From the NCBI GenBank assembly GCA_946803715.1, contig CAMPET010000158.1:91632-103214 (forward strand): DNA of 11,583 nucleotides, written 5' to 3'. A program made the translations under genes and the position numbers. Positions 9,624 to 11,583 of the stretch are shown piece by piece; the stretch's first letter is position 1; each line of letters starts with the position of its first letter. The notes under the pieces were generated by a model. It did not search any database and was not told where the DNA came from. It saw only the letters and a list, made by a program, of their open reading frames with translations. The stretch is from Beroe ovata. Its lineage: Eukaryota; Ctenophora; Nuda; Beroida; Beroidae.

Positions 9624-9629
9624 TTTAAT
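9624..9629 (-). terminator. Candidate poly(A) signal ATTAAA for the Rab gene
   Basis: On the minus strand the hexamer ATTAAA lies about 330 bp after the Rab stop codon and about 340 bp before the POLR1B start. It is the best placed hexamer I found for the Rab 3' UTR. A single hexamer in AT-rich DNA is weak evidence. Confidence 0.3.
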
Positions 9630-9957
9630 ATGGAAAACATGGCTTCAATTGAAGCAAGAGTAGCGATTATAGCAGCAGAACACAAGTTGTATTCACACAT
9701 ATATAGAACAAATAGAAGCAGCTAATACGGTGACCTAACTTAAGATAAGTTCTAAAGTACTTCCAAATAGCCCCAAATATTCATATGCGCAATATGTACA
9801 AAACATCAGTATGAATTTGTCAGTGATGTCAGTAAATGAAGGTAAATACAGCTACATCAGTTGAGTCAGTTTCAGTCTTCCGCAGTTAAAGATCTCTCGC
9901 TCAAAATATTTCCTTGTTTTTCACGAGGGGATGATGGCTTATACAACAACTCCATTC

Positions 9958-11410
9958 TCAGCCAGAGCAACAGCCACCTTGTTCTACCACAGGCGGAGAA
10001 CTGAGGCACCAGTGATCACCAGTTATTTCGCAAGAACAAAAGGAAATTCTCGATTGAATCAAGAAACTATACCTTAACTTGGAGACCTCAGGGGTAGGAG
10101 AGACTGGTCTCTTGCTTGCTTTGTACTTCATGTAGATATCTTTGGTCAACTCAACAAAAACCTGGATGTATACCAAGTTAGCATACCATGCGTATGCGCG
10201 CGTGACGACGTACGTGATCTGACGTGCGCGGCGCGCGCGCAGCTGAACATCAAGCGCGCGAAACTCTCATTTTTCACAGCATCGCGCCTTCCGAAAATTC
10301 AAATACAGTGCGTGACTGAGTGACGGTTGACGTCGCTATCTGTGCCAATCAGCCACACACTTTCGGGCAGAGAAAATGACGTGAATGTTTGAAGACAATC
10401 ACTCAATTTAACAGTTTCGGATGGGCTAAAGTTTACACCGGTCTAAACTTTCGAACAAACCATTGAACGTCAGAGCTTTTAACAATATTTTACATTGAGA
10501 TCGCTGTGTAAAACGTATTGTCATCAAGAAAGGTTTGGGACCTTCCTTCTGAGATATATTTGATTGTGTATCGAAACTTCATCTGATTTAGCAATGTTGC
10601 TACTTATATGACAGTATGGCTGCAAAACACACACAGTACAGTGCGTTGAATCTCATCCCTGATATGATGGAATTAAAAGTGTCGCTATCTTTTCATGATT
10701 CAAACGTCATCTAATTTGGATGGTTATCGAAGAGTATGAGAATGAATTGCTGTACAAATGTTTTATTGTTATTATTCCTCCCTTATGATATATTTAATCT
10801 ATGTTTGATCTATGAGAGAGAGTTAGTTAATTCTCCTTTTGACTCTGTTTACAAATGAAAATACGTCTTTATTTGCGATCAATTTCGTCGTTCAACGACA
10901 TCGTCAGGCTATAACAAGAATACGTTATTATAATACATTATAATCCTTACTAAAGACGTATTTTCATTTGTAAACAGAGTCAAAAGAGAATTAACTAACT
11001 CTCTCTCATCGTAACTAATGCGACTCTTATTCAATCGTCCAATCCATGAACTACCTATATGTTTGATCTATTTAATCTATGTTTCTGTTTTTTGATCTAT
11101 TTAATCTATGTTTCTGTTTCTGTCTCTTGTTTCTATCTATGTTGATGTCAGCGATATCGTGTGTGAGGCGATAATGTTGCCGATCTGGCGATCTAAAGTG
11201 TGCCAAATAAGATGATAAACTGGAATCACCGATATAGCGATCACTAGATAGCACAGCAGTGCTAAAACTGTGAATGTAACTCACATTATTGACATTTTCA
11301 CCAGTTTTAGCGCTCGTTTCCATGAAGGTAATGTTGTAGGTAGATGCAAGTTCCTGTCCCTTCTCGTGAGACACAACCCTCTTTAATTGTTTGTCTGACT
11401 TGTTGCCTAC
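9958..11410 (-). CDS. Rab-family small GTPase, last three exons (5' part beyond the window)
   Basis: Rab proteins are prenylated GTP switches that direct vesicle traffic. Exons are 11285-11410 (42 codons), 10073-10161 and 9958-10000, with introns of 1123 and 72 bp, all GT-AG with matching phases. The first visible exon reads VGNKSD (the NKxD guanine-specificity motif, G4), then RVVSHEKGQEL, then ITFMETSAKTGENV (ETSAK, G5). The second exon gives VFVELTKDIYMKY, the last helix of the GTPase fold. The third ends VVEQGGCCSG and a stop, a CCXX geranylgeranylation signal. The tail between helix and cysteines is only about 25 residues, on the short side for a Rab. Sequence resembles Rab5-, Rab8- and Rab10-type members in different parts, so I do not assign a subfamily. 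The P-loop and switch regions should lie right of 11583. Confidence 0.9.
10187..10262. repeat. CpG-rich alternating tract in the Rab intron
   Basis: It contains TGCGTATGCGCGCGTG, GACGTACGTGAT and ACGTGCGCGGCGCGCG. The 12-mer ACGTGCGCGGCG also occurs in the patch at 1091-1156, and TGCGTATGC also occurs at 936-944. It begins about 25 bp upstream (transcript sense) of the exon ending at 10161. Confidence 0.65.
10812..11009. mobile_element. MITE-like element with 60-bp terminal inverted repeats
   Basis: The left arm (10812-10871) and right arm (10951-11009) are reverse complements with a single one-base indel, separated by 79 bp. Ends read ATGAGAGAGAGTTAG and its complement. There is no coding capacity, so if mobile it is non-autonomous. 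A clear target-site duplication is not visible. Flanks on both sides carry TATGTTTGATCTAT, as part of a local tandem repeat. The near identity of the arms suggests a recent insertion or active correction. It lies in the 1123-bp Rab intron. Confidence 0.72.
11058..11130. repeat. Tandem repeat GATCTATTTAATCTATGTTTCTG
   Basis: Two near-identical units of roughly 30-33 bp are followed by a TTTCTG-rich run. The related phrase TATTTAATCTATGTTTGATC also lies at 10790-10810, on the other side of the MITE-like element, so the element sits between pieces of the same satellite-like sequence. Confidence 0.65.
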
Positions 11411-11439
11411 CTGCAGAGAAATGATACGAAATGAGACCG

Positions 11440-11583
11440 GACACGTTTTGGGTGGATAAGGGGTTATGGCGGCCACTAACTCAGGAACCGATCATCGGAT
11501 TGACGTGAAATTTTGGATGTCCGAGTTTCTAATGGTCCTTGATCTATGGTAGAAGTTTCAAGTCAATCAGTCGATCCGTTTGG
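11440..11583 (-). repeat. 144-bp dispersed repeat, right copy (inverted, truncated by window edge)
   Basis: This copy is in inverted orientation to the one at 39-182 and sits in the Rab intron. It ends about 30 bp before the acceptor of the exon at 11285-11410, close to the polypyrimidine and branch-point region. Gap-free alignment with the left copy suggests either similar age or constraint on length. Confidence 0.88.

Larger units (their letters stand above)
9284..9957. other. Spacer between Rab 3' end and POLR1B 5' end
   Basis: Both genes point left, so this 674-bp spacer must hold the Rab 3' UTR and the POLR1B promoter and 5' UTR. I see a candidate Rab poly(A) signal at 9624-9629 and the palindromic cluster at 9314-9350, but no further exon or RNA gene. 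Confidence 0.6.

Noticed and set aside
10883-10907. Functional hammerhead ribozyme annotation
   Set aside because: Stems I and III could not be found and an extra base sits next to stem II, so it is kept only as a motif-level observation.

Overview
The window is eukaryotic and almost certainly from an invertebrate animal. It has multi-exon genes with GT-AG introns mostly of 70-250 bp, moderate AT richness, and eukaryote-only products (the RNA polymerase I second subunit and a Rab GTPase). The short introns, tight packing and a gene inside an intron would fit an early-branching metazoan such as a demosponge. That placement is inference; no sequence here proves the taxon.

Layout. Positions 39-182 hold one copy of a 144-bp dispersed repeat, and an inverted copy (128/144 identical, no gaps) occupies 11440-11583. 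Positions 183-1403 hold no gene I can support: a small AT-rich minisatellite, CpG-rich alternating purine-pyrimidine patches, and the 3' flank of the next gene. Positions 1404-9283 on the minus strand hold a complete 20-exon gene for the second-largest subunit of RNA polymerase I (POLR1B/RPA135 family). The exons join in frame to 3405 bp, 1134 residues plus stop, against 1135 residues in human. Inside its largest intron (4491-5869), on the opposite strand, lies a separate five-exon gene (4654-5618). It encodes a predicted 187-residue secreted protein with one discoidin/F-type-lectin-like domain. After a 674-bp spacer, positions 9958-11410 on the minus strand hold the last three exons of a Rab-family GTPase, including the NKxD and ETSAK guanine-binding motifs and a C-terminal CCSG prenylation motif. 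Its 5' exons lie beyond the right edge.

Mobile or repetitive DNA is concentrated in introns. The 1.1-kb Rab intron carries a MITE-like element with near-perfect 60-bp terminal inverted repeats. POLR1B intron 11 is largely a 15/23-bp minisatellite whose last unit is the splice donor itself. Three POLR1B introns carry GTTGYYATRRYAAC-like palindromes.

The genes do not form a pathway. POLR1B makes pre-rRNA in the nucleolus, the Rab acts in vesicle traffic, and the nested gene product is probably secreted. The point of most interest is architectural: a secreted-lectin-like gene embedded antisense in a housekeeping gene. I assembled all exon models by eye from splice consensus, reading frame and remembered family conservation. 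No transcript or database evidence was available.
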